Positions 63,146 through 64,000 of a DNA stretch of 64,000 bases are shown piece after piece (positions within the stretch are counted from its first letter, which is position 1; every line of letters begins with the position of its first letter). Source of the stretch: Luidia sarsii (taxonomy: Eukaryota > Echinodermata > Asteroidea > Paxillosida > Luidiidae); assembly GCA_949987565.1 (NCBI GenBank), contig OX465111.1, positions 372,001-436,000 on the forward strand, given 5' to 3'. The notes under the pieces were generated by a model, which was not told the DNA's origin, did no database searches, and worked only from the letters and a program-made list of their open reading frames with translations. A program made the translations under genes and the position numbers.

Positions 63146-64000
63146 GAGCAAGTATCCTGACTTTGCCTCAAACCCAAGACTGGTTGGCAATGGTGGTCTG
63201 CCATTTGGTAGCCAACCACCGATCAATGGTGTTCATGTTCCCTGTGCATTACAGCCTTTGCGTTGTCCAAGTGCACAGCTACCCATGTGCTATGAGTCAG
63301 AGGATTGACTGAATTATTAGGACTCAAACTCACTCATGATTTAACAAAACAATCTGCAAAAACTCAGCTGAAGTTGTCTTTTTAATGCCATACTTATCAG
63401 GTTTTGACATCATCTTTTATTTCATACACTTTCAGAAAACCGTAATAATCCAATATGGAATAGACGCTATCATCTATAGAAAGCCTGTTTTTACAGAATA
63501 ATATCTTGATGAATTCGGTTGCTTATTAATTCAGTGATTGCATCCAAAACTTAGGTCACATGACGGATCCAGGCAGCCAATCAAAAGCCAGCATTAACTC
63601 CCACCTTGGCCAGCAAATTGCCATGACAACTGCATAAAGGAAATATAAACATGGATGGACACAAGACAACTGAACGACAATCAGCAATTTTACAAACTTA
63701 TCAAAAAAAAATTATAAAAGGAACTTATAGTCAAAATCATTAAACAATTTTTTTACAATTTTACCACACAATCAAGTGAAATTGGTGATCTAAATGTACA
63801 TGTATGTTATTCTGTATTGCCATGGAATCAACAGATTGCTATAATCAAAATGTGAAGGTTTGGCATTTCGGTTTGGATAAAACAAAGTGGTATAGTGATG
63901 AGTATCATGAGGCAAGTGTTGCCATCCAAACCTGCGCAAATTCTCCAAAATTTCCTAGAAAAAAATGCTTGTATAAAGTTCAAAGACTACCTGGTATTCA
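63146..64000. other. Upstream flank, no feature recognised
   Basis: Moderately A/T-rich sequence without a supportable exon, RNA gene or known repeat from this window. Confidence 0.5.

Overview
The window is intron-rich, repeat-laden animal nuclear DNA. It holds two extracellular-matrix genes in tandem, both on the minus strand. No bacterial, viral or organellar genes were seen. Telomere-type CCCTAA repeats, a TSPN-bearing collagen, a laminin-type chain and abundant tRNA-derived SINEs and foldback elements suggest a marine invertebrate deuterostome, with an echinoderm plausible. That assignment is inference from style, not proof.

Gene 1 (minus, 60106 down to 36852, with a likely non-coding first exon near 61295-61430) encodes a secreted laminin-like chain. 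I placed 24 coding exons. All junctions are phase-compatible and the coding length is 5865 nt, or 1954 residues plus stop. Domain order is signal peptide, LN, about five laminin EGF (LE) repeats, a beta-type LF (domain IVB), four LE repeats, an alpha/gamma-type L4 (domain IVA) inside a split LE, two more LE repeats, then about 575 residues of helical coiled coil and a stop. There are no LG domains, no beta knob and no terminal cysteine. LF and L4 in one LG-less chain is not the layout of classical alpha, beta or gamma laminins.

Gene 2 (minus, from 35073 and running out of the window below position 160) encodes a secreted collagen. I placed 22 coding exons, 875 residues. They give a signal peptide, a Gly/Arg-rich leader, a TSPN (LamG-like) domain, a Thr/Pro-rich linker, and a Gly-X-Y triple helix cut into exons of 45, 54, 99, 108, 153 and 162 bp, plus 51, 57 and 105 bp exons that carry helix imperfections. 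This fits a fibrillar collagen with a TSPN domain (V/XI or XXIV/XXVII type). The C-propeptide lies outside the window. The two genes are separated by about 1.75 kb. Both products would act outside the cell: laminin-like chains in basement membranes, TSPN collagens in fibrils.

Non-coding DNA is dominated by a few families: (A) a foldback element whose arms carry a core around CCTAGCAGGACC; (B) a second foldback family with a CGGTGACACCATGT end; (C) a tRNA-derived SINE with A and B boxes; and LINE 3' ends. Pieces of these families, and in one case a piece of a collagen exon, have been amplified into tandem arrays that fill introns. Striking cases are 21 intronic copies of a real splice acceptor with 33 bp of exon (5676-7095), a 613-bp near-perfect palindrome (48178-48790), telomeric repeats caught between foldback arms (37446-37520), about 38 copies of a G-rich 68-mer (20110-22735), and an intron that is almost entirely polypyrimidine (55894-57070). 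Region by region: 1-17 kb is the collagen helix and linker; 17-24 kb the TSPN exons; 24-34.8 kb the first collagen intron; 35.1-36.85 kb intergenic; 36.85-42.6 kb the laminin coiled coil; 43.3-58.1 kb its LE, LF, L4 and LN exons; 59.9-61.5 kb its 5' end; 61.5-64 kb upstream repeats.
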